Below, one piece after another: positions 8,561 through 16,920 of a stretch of 64,000 nt of DNA; within the stretch, counting starts at the first letter, position 1, and each line of letters starts with the position of its first letter. The notes below the pieces were generated by a model. That model did no database searches, was not told the DNA's origin, and saw nothing but the letters and a program-made list of their open reading frames with translations. Origin of the DNA: Chroococcopsis sp964623815 (GTDB lineage Bacteria > Cyanobacteriota > Cyanobacteriia > Cyanobacteriales > Microcystaceae); NCBI GenBank assembly GCA_964623815.1, contig CAZUVR010000012.1, positions 1-64,000 of the forward strand, in the 5' to 3' direction. Both the position numbers and the translations under genes were made by a program.

Positions 8561-9099
8561 TAAGATTTTATATCGAGCAGCCCCTGCTCTTTTAATTTGG
8601 GATTAAAACGAATTTCCATCGTCACACCCCGATTTTTTAGAGCTTCTAGAATTTCGCTCTCTCGCCGACGGGAGAGATTTTTTAAAAACTTTATCTGTTC
8701 CGTCTCCGTTAAGCTGGGGTAGATGGCTCTATCTTCCTCCGTCATCAAGAGCTTCACATCGACGGGGGCTGTCCAATCTTTCTCTTTTTCTCCATTACCA
8801 GGAGGAATAGATCCGTTTTCTTCTATCCATGCCCCGCGCTGGTCTTCTAATACTGATCTACTAGGTCGGTCGATGAGGCGTAATTTGAGCCAGTGGCAGG
8901 ATAGGGGCTGTCTGATCAGATGGTTTTGTAAGCTGAGGTAAATGTCGCGGGAGTAACCCACGAATTGCAGGACTTTCTCGGCATCGAAAATGGCGTACAC
9001 GCCGATTTTTCCTTGTAAGTCGGCGGATAACCCTCCAGCTTCGATGTAGGGGAGGTAATTTAATTCTTGTAGGGTAATGATGGGACTAGCCGGGGTCAT
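8560..9099 (-). CDS. GIY-YIG-like domain protein
   Basis: This 179-residue protein begins with a GIY-YIG-type nuclease fold: GVYAIF near residue 32 stands for GIY, and FVGYSRDIY near 47 stands for YIG. A basic LRLIDRPSRSVLEDQRGAWIEENG stretch follows, containing the usual Arg and a possible metal-binding Glu. The rest (about 110-179) is a charged helical tail. Such proteins are widespread in cyanobacteria without known function. Whether it cuts DNA is uncertain. It converges with the cyAbrB gene. Confidence 0.7.
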   Translation of the reverse strand: MTPASPIITLQELNYLPYIEAGGLSADLQGKIGVYAIFDAEKVLQFVGYSRDIYLSLQNHLIRQPLSCHWLKLRLIDRPSRSVLEDQRGAWIEENGSIPPGNGEKEKDWTAPVDVKLLMTEEDRAIYPSLTETEQIKFLKNLSRRRESEILEALKNRGVTMEIRFNPKLKEQGLLDIKS

Positions 9100-9130
9100 T
9101 ATGGGGAGGATAAGGGCGATCGTTAATATT

Positions 9131-9505
9131 CTACCCGAAATGTTGTTTCACTACATCCAGGCGCGAACAGTCCCAATAATCTACGTGAGAGATGATTAAA
9201 TTATTTTCGTTCAAGGTTAATTCACTACGCCCAGGTATGGATATACGCGGTTGCCAGGGTAAGGGGGTAGTCCAATGGAGACACCAACTAGTATAAATCG
9301 TTCTATCCTCTTGAGTTATCGAGCGAAGCTCCATTTTAATATCTTGGAACCAGCGACTCATAAATTGAATCATCTCCCGATATTTTTTAATCCCTCTGAA
9401 CTGGTTTAATGGGTCTTTGAAATACACGTCGGAGGCGTAAATATCATAGGTTTGATTGGCGGGAAACCTTTCATAATCAGCTTTTAAAATATCGATTATC
9501 GTCAT
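9131..9505 (-). CDS. DUF2358-family protein
   Basis: This 124-residue cystatin/NTF2-like small protein matches the plant and cyanobacterial DUF2358 family: YDIYASDVYFKDPLNQFRGI, WFQDIKMEL and WCLHWTTPLPWQPRISIPG. The function is unknown. No signal peptide is visible. It is 31 bases from the GIY-YIG gene on the same strand and could be cotranscribed with it. Confidence 0.8.
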   Translation of the reverse strand: MTIIDILKADYERFPANQTYDIYASDVYFKDPLNQFRGIKKYREMIQFMSRWFQDIKMELRSITQEDRTIYTSWCLHWTTPLPWQPRISIPGRSELTLNENNLIISHVDYWDCSRLDVVKQHFG

Positions 9506-9577
9506 GGGAACAAAGCTTTAGTACATAGGAGTCAGTTAAGATGACTCCTATAAATTGTATCAATTCTTATCACTACC

Positions 9578-9802
9578 TTGGCGATTAAACTCATTTCTCC
9601 TACTCAGGGGCAGACTACTGCTGAGCAAATTTTGGACTTAGTTAAAAATCATCCCGAAGGCATTACTATCAAGGAACTCGGGCAGAAGCTAAATCGTCCC
9701 GTCTCAATGCTTAATCACTGTTTAAAATCTTTATCGGGTAGCAAGAAAATAAAGGCAAAATATGATAGAAATAATCAACAATGGATTTATTTTTATTGCT
9801 GA
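9578..9802 (+). CDS. Small winged-helix-like protein
   Basis: This 74-residue protein has a helix-turn-helix look: AEQILDLVKNHPEGITIKELGQKLNRPVSMLNHCLKSL, then the wing-like ISGSKKIKAKYDRNNQQWIYF. It probably binds nucleic acid, but the target is unknown. The best start is a TTG, since no ATG lies in frame near the N-terminus. The pseudouridine synthase gene starts 12 bases downstream, so the two are likely cotranscribed. Confidence 0.6.
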   Translation: MAIKLISPTQGQTTAEQILDLVKNHPEGITIKELGQKLNRPVSMLNHCLKSLSGSKKIKAKYDRNNQQWIYFYC

Positions 9803-9814
9803 GTTTAAGATTAA

Positions 9815-10426
9815 TTGAGCCAGAATTATCTTCTATTTTATAAACCTTACGGGGTACTCTGTCAATTTACCGATGATAGCCCCGACCCCCGCCCCACTCT
9901 AAAAGACTACGTTCCGATACCTTCGGTATATTCGGTGGGGAGACTCGACCTCGATAGCGAGGGGCTATTACTCCTCACCGATGATAATCGGGTCAAGTAT
10001 TTTCTGGGAGAACGGCAATTCAGCCACCCCCGCACCTACTGGGTACAAGTGGAAGGGATACCTCAAGAGTCAGCTTTCAAACAACTACGGGAGGGGATAA
10101 ATATACAGGATTACCGTACCCGTCCGGCAAAGGTGCGCCCGTTAGAAGAACCCCCCTTGCCGCCCCGCGATCCTCCTATCCGTTTCCGTCGATCGATCCC
10201 TACCTCCTGGCTAGAGATAACCCTCACCGAAGGCAGGAACCGACAGGTAAGACGAATGACCGCTGCCGTCGGTTATCCTACTCTACGCCTGGTAAGATAC
10301 TCAATTACTATTGACAAAAACAGTAAGTTGTGCATTCAAGGGTTAGAACCGGGAAGGTGGCGGCAGGCCACGGAGGAGGAAATAAGAATTTTACAAAAGT
10401 TAAAAGGCAATGAGAAGAGAGGGTAA
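9815..10426 (+). CDS. rluE: 23S rRNA pseudouridine synthase, RluE/RsuA family
   Basis: This enzyme isomerises a uridine in ribosomal RNA to pseudouridine. The catalytic Asp45 lies in GRLDLDSEGLLLLTDD, and the family stretch EGRNRQVRRMTAAVGYPTLRLVR follows near residue 145. At 203 residues it lacks the N-terminal S4 domain found in RsuA and RluB, which is the RluE pattern. The start is a TTG giving MSQNYLLFYKPYGVL; the YKPYGVL motif fixes the frame. The exact target base is inferred from the family only. Confidence 0.85.
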   Translation: MSQNYLLFYKPYGVLCQFTDDSPDPRPTLKDYVPIPSVYSVGRLDLDSEGLLLLTDDNRVKYFLGERQFSHPRTYWVQVEGIPQESAFKQLREGINIQDYRTRPAKVRPLEEPPLPPRDPPIRFRRSIPTSWLEITLTEGRNRQVRRMTAAVGYPTLRLVRYSITIDKNSKLCIQGLEPGRWRQATEEEIRILQKLKGNEKRG

Positions 10427-10486
10427 TTGCTACTGGCTCTATAAATCAAGACTTTTTTCTCACTCCCGTTCACTCATTTCTAATAA

Positions 10487-11338
10487 CTAGATCCCCTCCT
10501 TCCGGGCGAGAAGTACTGGACAGTTGGCGTTAACGCGGACATAATCGGAGAGAGAAGTACCGAGGAGGCGATCGAGGTCGGGTAAACTTTTAGCTACGGA
10601 CGGACGGCGATCGGGCGAACCGAGTAGGAGCAGGTCTATATTATAATCATCCGCCAGCTTACATAATTGTTCCCCAGGTTTACCGCCCGCGACCACGCAG
10701 CGATAGGGAAGGTTGAAACGTTTCACCTTGGCTACGGCGGAAGCGATAACGGGATTTTCCTCCATTTCTCTTTGAGAGGAGGGGGCGTATTCTGGTTTTA
10801 AATCCGGATTGACGCGGGCGAGAATTAATTCTCCAGGATAATCTCTGAGAAGATAGAGGGCTAAATCGAGGGCGTAATCGGAAGCGGGAGACTTATCGAG
10901 AGCCACCATGATCCTTTTGAGCTTTTTAACGTAGATGTCATCTTTGACTAAGAGCATGGGGTGGTTAGTCAATTGGAACACGTACTGAGATACGGAATTT
11001 TCTAAGATGGCTTCGAGGCGTTTCAGTCCGCGAGAACCCATGACGATCAAATCGGCGGAGATTTCATCGGCTACTTGACAGACTGTACTTTTCGGATCTC
11101 CCTGACGGAGTATGGTAGCTACTTTACTCGGTTCTATTTTCACCTCTTCTAGTATTTTCGTTAATACTTTGCTACCTTCATCCCATTTTTGGGCGAGGGA
11201 TTCGGTGGTGATTTGGGGGGGTACGACGTGAAGGATGGTGATTTCCGCTTTTTGCATAGCAGGAAGATCCATCAATACCTCTAACATTTCTTGGGTGTGT
11301 CCCGTGCCGGAGTCAGCGTATAGAATTTTGTTGAGCAT
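10487..11338 (-). CDS. Tandem universal stress protein (UspA family)
   Basis: This 283-residue protein has two UspA domains, about residues 1-135 and 140-283. Each ends with the usual pattern: MGSRGLKRLEAILENSVSQY then HPMLLVKD in the first, and LLGSPDRRP then CPVLLARKEG in the second. The G-2x-G-9x-G ATP-binding pattern is clear in the first domain and altered in the second. Members respond to starvation and oxidative or salt stress, usually through unknown partners. It is transcribed away from topA. Confidence 0.9.
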   Translation of the reverse strand: MLNKILYADSGTGHTQEMLEVLMDLPAMQKAEITILHVVPPQITTESLAQKWDEGSKVLTKILEEVKIEPSKVATILRQGDPKSTVCQVADEISADLIVMGSRGLKRLEAILENSVSQYVFQLTNHPMLLVKDDIYVKKLKRIMVALDKSPASDYALDLALYLLRDYPGELILARVNPDLKPEYAPSSQREMEENPVIASAVAKVKRFNLPYRCVVAGGKPGEQLCKLADDYNIDLLLLGSPDRRPSVAKSLPDLDRLLGTSLSDYVRVNANCPVLLARKEGI

Positions 11339-11460
11339 AAATGAAATGAGGTCTTATTTATGAATGAGGGGCCTTTATTTTCAATATAAAGCTAATCCCG
11401 TCCCGCAAATTTAACGACTTATTAAGTACGAAAACCCATAGGGTTGAGGGGGTACTATAG

Positions 11461-11547
11461 GCTGGAACGTTTCAGAACCTCAATAATCTAGAACCGGTGA
11501 ACTTTGCTGTTAAGATTGCCCAGATCGTGGAAGACAAGAAAAAGTAG
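11461..11547 (+). pseudogene. Short gene remnant, possibly RsfS/Iojap N-terminus
   Basis: An open stretch without a start codon reads LEPVNFAVKIAQIVEDKKK and then stops. This resembles the opening of RsfS (ribosomal silencing factor) proteins, which have an AIKIAQ-DDKK-type start. After the stop the same frame reads VEILSYLEHY, loosely like the EVSYLADYF stretch that follows in RsfS. It is too short to be sure; it may be chance. Confidence 0.25.
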
Positions 11548-11576
11548 GTAGAAATATTAAGTTACTTAGAACACTA

Positions 11577-11607
11577 TTGACAAAATGCCTGCTTTGGTCA
11601 CTATTAT
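11577..11607 (+). promoter_or_regulatory. Candidate sigma-70-type promoter for topA
   Basis: TTGACA at 11577-11582 is followed by TATTAT at 11602-11607 with a 19-base spacer, which is slightly long. It lies about 70 bases before the topA start. Confidence 0.35.
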
Positions 11608-11674
11608 CGTTATAAGTGGCTTTTATTTATGGTACTACCAAAAAGTCATGAAATTGCCATCATGATTAAATTCT

Positions 11675-14308
11675 ATGACAACTCTGGTCATCGTTGAATC
11701 CCCCACTAAAGCGAGAACAATCAGTAATTATTTGCCCAAGGGCTATCGAGTTCAAGCTTCGATGGGTCATGTCCGTGATTTGCCCGCTTCTGCCGAAGAA
11801 ATACCGCCCGCTTATAAAGATAAAGAGTGGGCGAATTTAGGAGTGAACGTAGAAAATAACTTCGACCCTTTATATGTAATTCCTAAATCGAAGAAGAAAG
11901 TAGTCAAGGAGTTAAAAGACGCACTCAAGGAAGCGACGGAATTAATCCTGGCGACGGACGAAGACAGGGAGGGAGAAAGTATCAGTTGGCATCTTCTGCA
12001 ATTGTTGCAGCCGACAGTACCGACGAAAAGGATGGTCTTCCACGAAATTACGAAAGAAGCCATACAGAAAGCCTTAAAAAATTGTCGTGAAATAGACGAA
12101 AATTTAGTTCACGCCCAGGAAACAAGACGGATTCTCGATCGCTTGGTGGGCTATACCCTCTCCCCCCTACTGTGGAAAAAAATCGCCTGGGGATTATCTG
12201 CCGGGCGGGTGCAGTCGGTGGCGGTACGCTTATTAGTACAGAGAGAGAGAGAGAGACGAGCGTTTAAATCGGCTAATTATTGGGACTTAAAAGCGGAGTT
12301 AGAGAAAGATAAGTTAAAGTTCGACGCTAAATTAATCACTCTCAAGGGGCAGAAAATAGCAACGGGAAGCGATTTCGACGCGACGACGGGGAAACTGGCG
12401 GCGAAACGGAATGTGGTGTTATTAGATGAGCGGGAGGCTCTAGCACTAAAAGATAGAATCGAGGGGAAACCCTTCCGGGTGACGGGTACGGAAGAAAAGC
12501 CGACGACGCGCAAGCCGTCACCACCTTTTACCACCTCTACTCTACAGCAGGAAGCGAATCGGAAACTCGGTTTATCGGCCCGGGATACGATGCGTATCGC
12601 TCAAAGTCTCTATGAGCAGGGCTATATTACCTATATGCGGACGGATTCAGTCCATTTATCAGAACAGGCGATCACGGCCGCGCGTAATTGTGTCGAGCAG
12701 ATGTATGGCAAAGAGTATCTAAGCCCGAAACCCCGTCAGTATACCACCAAGAGTAAGGGGGCACAGGAGGCACACGAGGCGATTCGTCCCGCCGGTAATG
12801 AGTTCCGTCTGCCGAGAGAGACGGGCTTGGGAGGTTTAGAATTCGCCCTGTACGATTTGATCTGGAAGCGTACCGTGGCGAGTCAGATGGCGGATGCCCG
12901 GGTGACTCAGATAGTGGTGAATTTGGAAGTAGAAGACGCGGGTTTCCGCTCCTCGGGCAAGAAAATAGACTTTCCTGGCTTTTTCCGCGCTTATGTGGAA
13001 GGTTCCGACGATCCGGAGGCTGCGATCGAGGATCAGGATGTGATCTTACCGCCCTTACAGGTGGGAGATAGCCCTAGATGTAAGTCCCTCTCGGCGCTAG
13101 GACACGATACCCAGCCGCCCGCCCGTTATAGCGAGGCTTCGCTGGTGAAAATGTTAGAAAGTGAGGGGGTGGGTAGGCCGAGTACCTACGCCACTATCAT
13201 TGGGACGATTATCGATCGAGGTTACGCTCAAATGCGTAATAAAACCCTACTACCCACGTTTACAGCTTTCGCCGTAGTGGGGTTATTGGAGAAGTACTTT
13301 CCAGATTTAGTAGATACGAGTTTCACCTCGAAGATGGAGGAAACCTTAGACGACATCGCCACTGGGGAAGCGATGTGGTTGCCCTATTTAACGAATTTTT
13401 ACGGAGGGGAGACTGGACTCGCGGAACAGGTTAAGGTGAGGGAAAAAGAAATCGATCCGAGTACGGCGAAAGCGGTGTTATTGGAAGATTTAGAAGCAGT
13501 GGTGAAAATCGGGAAATTCGGCCCCTATCTGGAAGTACCGAAAGAGGGGGAAATAATTACCGCTTCGATTCCTACGGATTTAACCCCGGGTGATTTGGAC
13601 TCACAGCAGGTAGAAACGATATTGCGACAGAAAACGGAAGGGCCAGAGAAGTTAGGAATACATCCGGAGACGGGTGATCCGATTTATATATTAATAGGCA
13701 CTTATGGCCCTTACGTGCAGTTAGGTGAGGTAAGCGAGGAGAATAAGAAACCGAAGCGGGCTTCTTTACCGAAGGGAGTTAAGCCGGAGGATGTGACTTT
13801 AGAGATGGCCTTAGGTTTATTGGCTCTACCCCGAACTCTGGGAATTAATCCTTTAACGGGAGGGAAGATAGCGGCTAGTTTAGGGCGTTTCGGGCCTTAT
13901 GTGGTTCATGACCAAGGCAAGGAGAAGGAGTATCGTTCTCTGAAGGCGGGAGATGATGTATTGACTATTAGTTTAGATAGGGCGTTAGCTTTACTAGCGG
14001 AGCCGAAACGGACTCGCGGGGCAAGGGGTAGCACGAAAGCACCTTTAAGGGAATTAGGCCCACACCCTGCTGATGAGGAATTGGTGGCTATCTATCAAGG
14101 CCCTTACGGTGCTTATATCAAGCATGGCAAGACTAACGCTAAGATTCCCGAGGGAGAAACGGTAGAGAGTTTGACTTTGGAGAAAGCGTTAGAAGCTCTA
14201 TCGGCTAAGGCGGGTACGAGTAAGACCACTACCAAAAAGGCTACAACGACGAAGAAGACAACGACAGCTAAGAAAACTACCAGCCGCAAGAAGACTGCTA
14301 AATCTTAA
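11675..14308 (+). CDS. topA: DNA topoisomerase I (type IA)
   Basis: TopA relaxes negative supercoils by passing DNA through a transient single-strand break. The N-terminal Toprim domain shows IVESPTKA (about 5-12) and the acidic DEDREGE near residue 93. The catalytic tyrosine is Tyr320 in TYMRTDS. Instead of zinc fingers, the C-terminal part has repeated topoisomerase modules marked by KFGPYLE, TYGPYVQ, RFGPYVV and PYGAYIK. It ends in a basic tail rich in Lys and Thr (about 848-877), likely a nonspecific DNA-binding tail. The length of 877 residues is normal for cyanobacteria. Confidence 0.97.
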   Translation: MTTLVIVESPTKARTISNYLPKGYRVQASMGHVRDLPASAEEIPPAYKDKEWANLGVNVENNFDPLYVIPKSKKKVVKELKDALKEATELILATDEDREGESISWHLLQLLQPTVPTKRMVFHEITKEAIQKALKNCREIDENLVHAQETRRILDRLVGYTLSPLLWKKIAWGLSAGRVQSVAVRLLVQRERERRAFKSANYWDLKAELEKDKLKFDAKLITLKGQKIATGSDFDATTGKLAAKRNVVLLDEREALALKDRIEGKPFRVTGTEEKPTTRKPSPPFTTSTLQQEANRKLGLSARDTMRIAQSLYEQGYITYMRTDSVHLSEQAITAARNCVEQMYGKEYLSPKPRQYTTKSKGAQEAHEAIRPAGNEFRLPRETGLGGLEFALYDLIWKRTVASQMADARVTQIVVNLEVEDAGFRSSGKKIDFPGFFRAYVEGSDDPEAAIEDQDVILPPLQVGDSPRCKSLSALGHDTQPPARYSEASLVKMLESEGVGRPSTYATIIGTIIDRGYAQMRNKTLLPTFTAFAVVGLLEKYFPDLVDTSFTSKMEETLDDIATGEAMWLPYLTNFYGGETGLAEQVKVREKEIDPSTAKAVLLEDLEAVVKIGKFGPYLEVPKEGEIITASIPTDLTPGDLDSQQVETILRQKTEGPEKLGIHPETGDPIYILIGTYGPYVQLGEVSEENKKPKRASLPKGVKPEDVTLEMALGLLALPRTLGINPLTGGKIAASLGRFGPYVVHDQGKEKEYRSLKAGDDVLTISLDRALALLAEPKRTRGARGSTKAPLRELGPHPADEELVAIYQGPYGAYIKHGKTNAKIPEGETVESLTLEKALEALSAKAGTSKTTTKKATTTKKTTTAKKTTSRKKTAKS

Positions 14309-14340
14309 CTAACGTCAGTTCGGGTTAAGAAATTGTTAGA

Positions 14341-14446
14341 TTTGAAGGGAGTTAGAAGGCGCGGAGTTGGGTATTAAAGATTAGGGTTTAGGAATGCGTT
14401 GCTCGGTTAGGGATTAATTACGCCCGATTCCCAATCCCCGAACTCA
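14341..14446. repeat. Degenerate heptad-type repeat, two-sided
   Basis: The left part carries units like GGAGTTG and TTAGGAAT, and the right part carries the complementary CGATTCCCAATCCCCG. The two sides can pair imperfectly. It lies between the converging topA and coiled-coil genes and may help end transcription. Confidence 0.4.
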
Positions 14447-14452
14447 GGCTAA

Positions 14453-14770
14453 TTAAGGTTTGCCCACCCAACCAAACAACTTAGCCGCGCCACCGATGAT
14501 AGCCACCACCAAAGCGACTAAAATCCCTCGATTAACGAATTCTTGATTTTCTAACCGCTTACTCAACCCGTTAACTTTTTCGTCCAATGCGGTAATCTTG
14601 CCATCGAGCTTGGCTTCTATCCTCGCCATATCCCCCTTTAGCTCCGCTTCCATCTTAGTTTGACCGATTTTTAAATCGGTTACATCTTTTTGTAGGTTGT
14701 CTAATTTCTGATTGATTTGCTTTAAAATTTCTTCAATCGAATAAGTAACCGTTAGCTGTGATTCGCTCAT
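14453..14770 (-). CDS. Small coiled-coil protein with C-terminal membrane anchor
   Basis: This 105-residue protein is mostly a long charged helix with heptad spacing (about residues 10-78, including repeated LKxDMARIEAKLDG-type units). One transmembrane segment follows (GILVALVVAIIGGAAKLFGW, about 82-101). The shape resembles phage hemolysin XhlA-type proteins and the many similar small proteins of unknown role in cyanobacteria. It stands alone between topA and nadA. Confidence 0.7.
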   Translation of the reverse strand: MSESQLTVTYSIEEILKQINQKLDNLQKDVTDLKIGQTKMEAELKGDMARIEAKLDGKITALDEKVNGLSKRLENQEFVNRGILVALVVAIIGGAAKLFGWVGKP

Positions 14771-15176
14771 GATCTTATCCCCTCGAATTATGATCGGCGC
14801 TAACTATATTTTAAGCCCAGCGATCGAAACGTCGAAAATCAAAACACCCGCCATCTCTCCCAATCAAACTCACAATATCCTTTATATAGCAGTGAGGAAT
14901 GATTCGTGAGGGTAATTTGCCCCGAGGGATGTAAAAGCTTTTATCACTCCTCTATCACTCTTAACTCATTTCTGATCGCTATAGGGCTGAAAAGGGCTAA
15001 AATTAAGCCCACTAGCCATCTCACAACGCAACGCCACCGGCCCCATTAGTCATGAGGGCGCAGTATATATTACGGCTTGGCATCACAAAACTGTCCGTAT
15101 CCGCTAGAGCCACAGATGATGTAACGACTTCGTTACAAGTCGTTAGTAAAATAGTGCGACTCGCAAGATTCTTAAC
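14771..15176. other. Intergenic region downstream of nadA
   Basis: I find no coding frame in these 406 bases. A hairpin of AACGACTT (15123-15130) with AAGTCGTT (15137-15144) lies about 30 bases past the nadA stop and may mark the end of that transcript, though no T-run follows on the minus strand. Confidence 0.35.
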
Positions 15177-16139
15177 TTAAGTCGATAACTCTAGCATTCT
15201 CTGTATGGGTTTGAGAGCTGCTTTTTGAATCTTCTCATCTAGCGTTATCTCGGGCGTTTTATCACGCATACAGAGATAGAGTTTTTCTAACGTATTCAAT
15301 CTCATATAGGGACACTCGTTACAGTTACAGTTATTAATGCCTGGCGCAGGAATAAATGTTTTACTGGGGGCGCTCTTCTCCATCTGATGAATGATACCTG
15401 GTTCGGTAGCGACTATAAAAGTCTTAGCCTCGCTCCTTTGGCTATATTTCAGTAATGCCGTAGTTGAACCGATATAATCGGCGTGGCGTAATACCGGCTC
15501 CTCACATTCTGGGTGAGCGATGATCTGCGCTGACGGATGCTGCGTTTTTAATTCGATAATTTTTCTCTCGGAAAAAGTTTCGTGAACGATACAACTGCCC
15601 TGCCACATTAATAGTTCACGCCCAGTTTGCTGACTTACGTATCTTCCTAAATTACGATCGGGCGCGAATATAATCGGCTGCTCCTTCGGTATGGCGTTGA
15701 CGATCTTAACCGCGTTTGAGCTGGTGCAGATTATATCGCTCATCGCTTTGATCTCGGCGGTGCAATTAATATAAGAAATCACCAGATGATCCGGATGTTG
15801 TGCTTTGAAGGCGGCGAATTCTTCGGGGGGGCAACTGTCGGCTAAAGAACATCCGGCGCTCATATCTGGCAGTAACACTAGCTTATTCGGGTTGAGAATC
15901 TTCGCCGTCTCCGCCATGAAATGCACTCCCGCGAAAACTATCACATCGGCGGAAGTATTGGCTGCTTGTTGGCTCAGCCCTAGCGAGTCTCCCAAATAAT
16001 CTGCTATATCCTGTATGTCTCGATCTTGGTAATAATGCGCCAGAATTACGGCGTTTAGCTTTTTCTTTAGAGCTTTTATCTCTTCTACTAGATCGATCGG
16101 TCTCTCAATTACGTTAGATGGCTTTAAGGTTGTGAACAC
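15177..16139 (-). CDS. nadA: Quinolinate synthase A
   Basis: NadA condenses iminoaspartate with dihydroxyacetone phosphate to quinolinate in NAD synthesis, using a 4Fe-4S cluster. The 320-residue product contains LNAVILAHYYQDRDIQDIADYLGDS, GVHFMAETAKIL, CSLADSCPP and the cysteine-rich NCNCNECPYMRLN, which together hold the cluster ligands. I chose the GTG complementary to 16137-16139, giving MFTTLKPSNV, because this matches the family N-terminus. The same frame stays open to 16601, but that extension crosses the next gene and reads as noise. An ATG about 20 codons upstream is a weaker alternative. Confidence 0.93.
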   Translation of the reverse strand: MFTTLKPSNVIERPIDLVEEIKALKKKLNAVILAHYYQDRDIQDIADYLGDSLGLSQQAANTSADVIVFAGVHFMAETAKILNPNKLVLLPDMSAGCSLADSCPPEEFAAFKAQHPDHLVISYINCTAEIKAMSDIICTSSNAVKIVNAIPKEQPIIFAPDRNLGRYVSQQTGRELLMWQGSCIVHETFSERKIIELKTQHPSAQIIAHPECEEPVLRHADYIGSTTALLKYSQRSEAKTFIVATEPGIIHQMEKSAPSKTFIPAPGINNCNCNECPYMRLNTLEKLYLCMRDKTPEITLDEKIQKAALKPIQRMLELST

Positions 16140-16250
16140 TGTCGGCTTATGGTTAAAGTTACCAAAAATAGAATATGATTCCTTCTTGTATAAGCCGATC
16201 ATAACACGGAGGTACGGGGTTGAGGGGCAAATCTTCAAGAAAGAGGATGA

Positions 16251-16278
16251 ACCACAGAGGCACAGAGAACACAGAGGG
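16251..16278. repeat. CACAGAG short repeat
   Basis: Four imperfect CACAGAG units in a row lie in the short gap between nadA and the TVP38 gene. Similar CACAGAG runs are seen between genes in many unrelated bacterial genomes. The origin is unknown. Confidence 0.55.
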
Positions 16279-16282
16279 AAGA

Positions 16283-16903
16283 TTAGGAGTTCAGTGTGAT
16301 TTTTTTTGAGAGAGCTTTTTTGGCGATATTGGTAACATAAAAACCGCCGAAGATGGTGATGGCTAAACCGAAAATATAAAAAAACCATTCGAGAGGTGAT
16401 TTCTCTCGGGAACTGGTGGTTAATTGAGCGATATTGCCGATTAGAGATCCGAGATAGACATAGACGATCGTGCCGGGAATCATGCCGAGCCAGGAAGCGA
16501 GAACGTAATCTTTTAAGGATATTTTGGTGACTCCGAAGGCGTAATTCAGAAAGACGAAGGGGAATAGAGGAGAGAGACGGGTGAGGGCGACGATTCTCCA
16601 ACCGGATTGGGAAACAGCCTCGTTAATGGCGGCGAAGTTAGGGCGTTTTTCTATGGCTTTTAGGGTTCGTGATTGTCCTAAATAACGCCCGATGAGAAAG
16701 GCGGTAGTAGCGGCAAAGGTAGACGCAATGGAGACTAGAATTGAGCCTTTTAAGACACCGTAGATGGCACCAGCACCCAGGGTTAAGATAGTGCCTGGAA
16801 TCCAGAGAACTGAGGCTATTATATAGAGGAGTATGAAAGCGATCGGACTCCAAAAACCCAAACCGTCGAGAGACTGTAAGATCGATTGTAAGAACACCTG
16901 CAT
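16283..16903 (-). CDS. TVP38/TMEM64 family membrane protein (VTT/DedA-like)
   Basis: This 206-residue membrane protein has about five hydrophobic segments. It carries the family signatures LTLGAGAIYGVLKGSILVS, FLIGRYLGQS and LTRLSPLFPFVFLNYAFGVTKI, then GMIPGTIVYVYLGSLIG. VTT-domain proteins are thought to act in lipid or ion movement across membranes, and the substrate here is unknown. It follows arsS by 17 bases on the same strand. Since TVP38 genes often travel with arsenic or mercury genes, it may belong to the arsM-arsS operon. Confidence 0.85.
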   Translation of the reverse strand: MQVFLQSILQSLDGLGFWSPIAFILLYIIASVLWIPGTILTLGAGAIYGVLKGSILVSIASTFAATTAFLIGRYLGQSRTLKAIEKRPNFAAINEAVSQSGWRIVALTRLSPLFPFVFLNYAFGVTKISLKDYVLASWLGMIPGTIVYVYLGSLIGNIAQLTTSSREKSPLEWFFYIFGLAITIFGGFYVTNIAKKALSKKITLNS

Positions 16904-16920
16904 AAATTTTCCTCTATAAA

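Larger units (their letters stand above)
11339..11674. other. Intergenic region upstream of topA
   Basis: These 336 bases lie between the divergent UspA and topA genes. They hold a candidate promoter (11577-11607) and a short open fragment (11461-11547) that resembles the start of a ribosomal silencing factor. Otherwise I see no RNA gene. Confidence 0.35.

Noticed and set aside
15123..15144. Hairpin AACGACTT/AAGTCGTT as intrinsic terminator of nadA
   Set aside because: No T-run follows on the minus strand, so only noted as a possible mark, not called as terminator.
16140..16601. Long N-terminal extension of nadA in the same frame
   Set aside because: It overlaps the TVP38 gene and the CACAGAG repeat and reads as low-quality sequence; the GTG at 16139 gives the normal family start.
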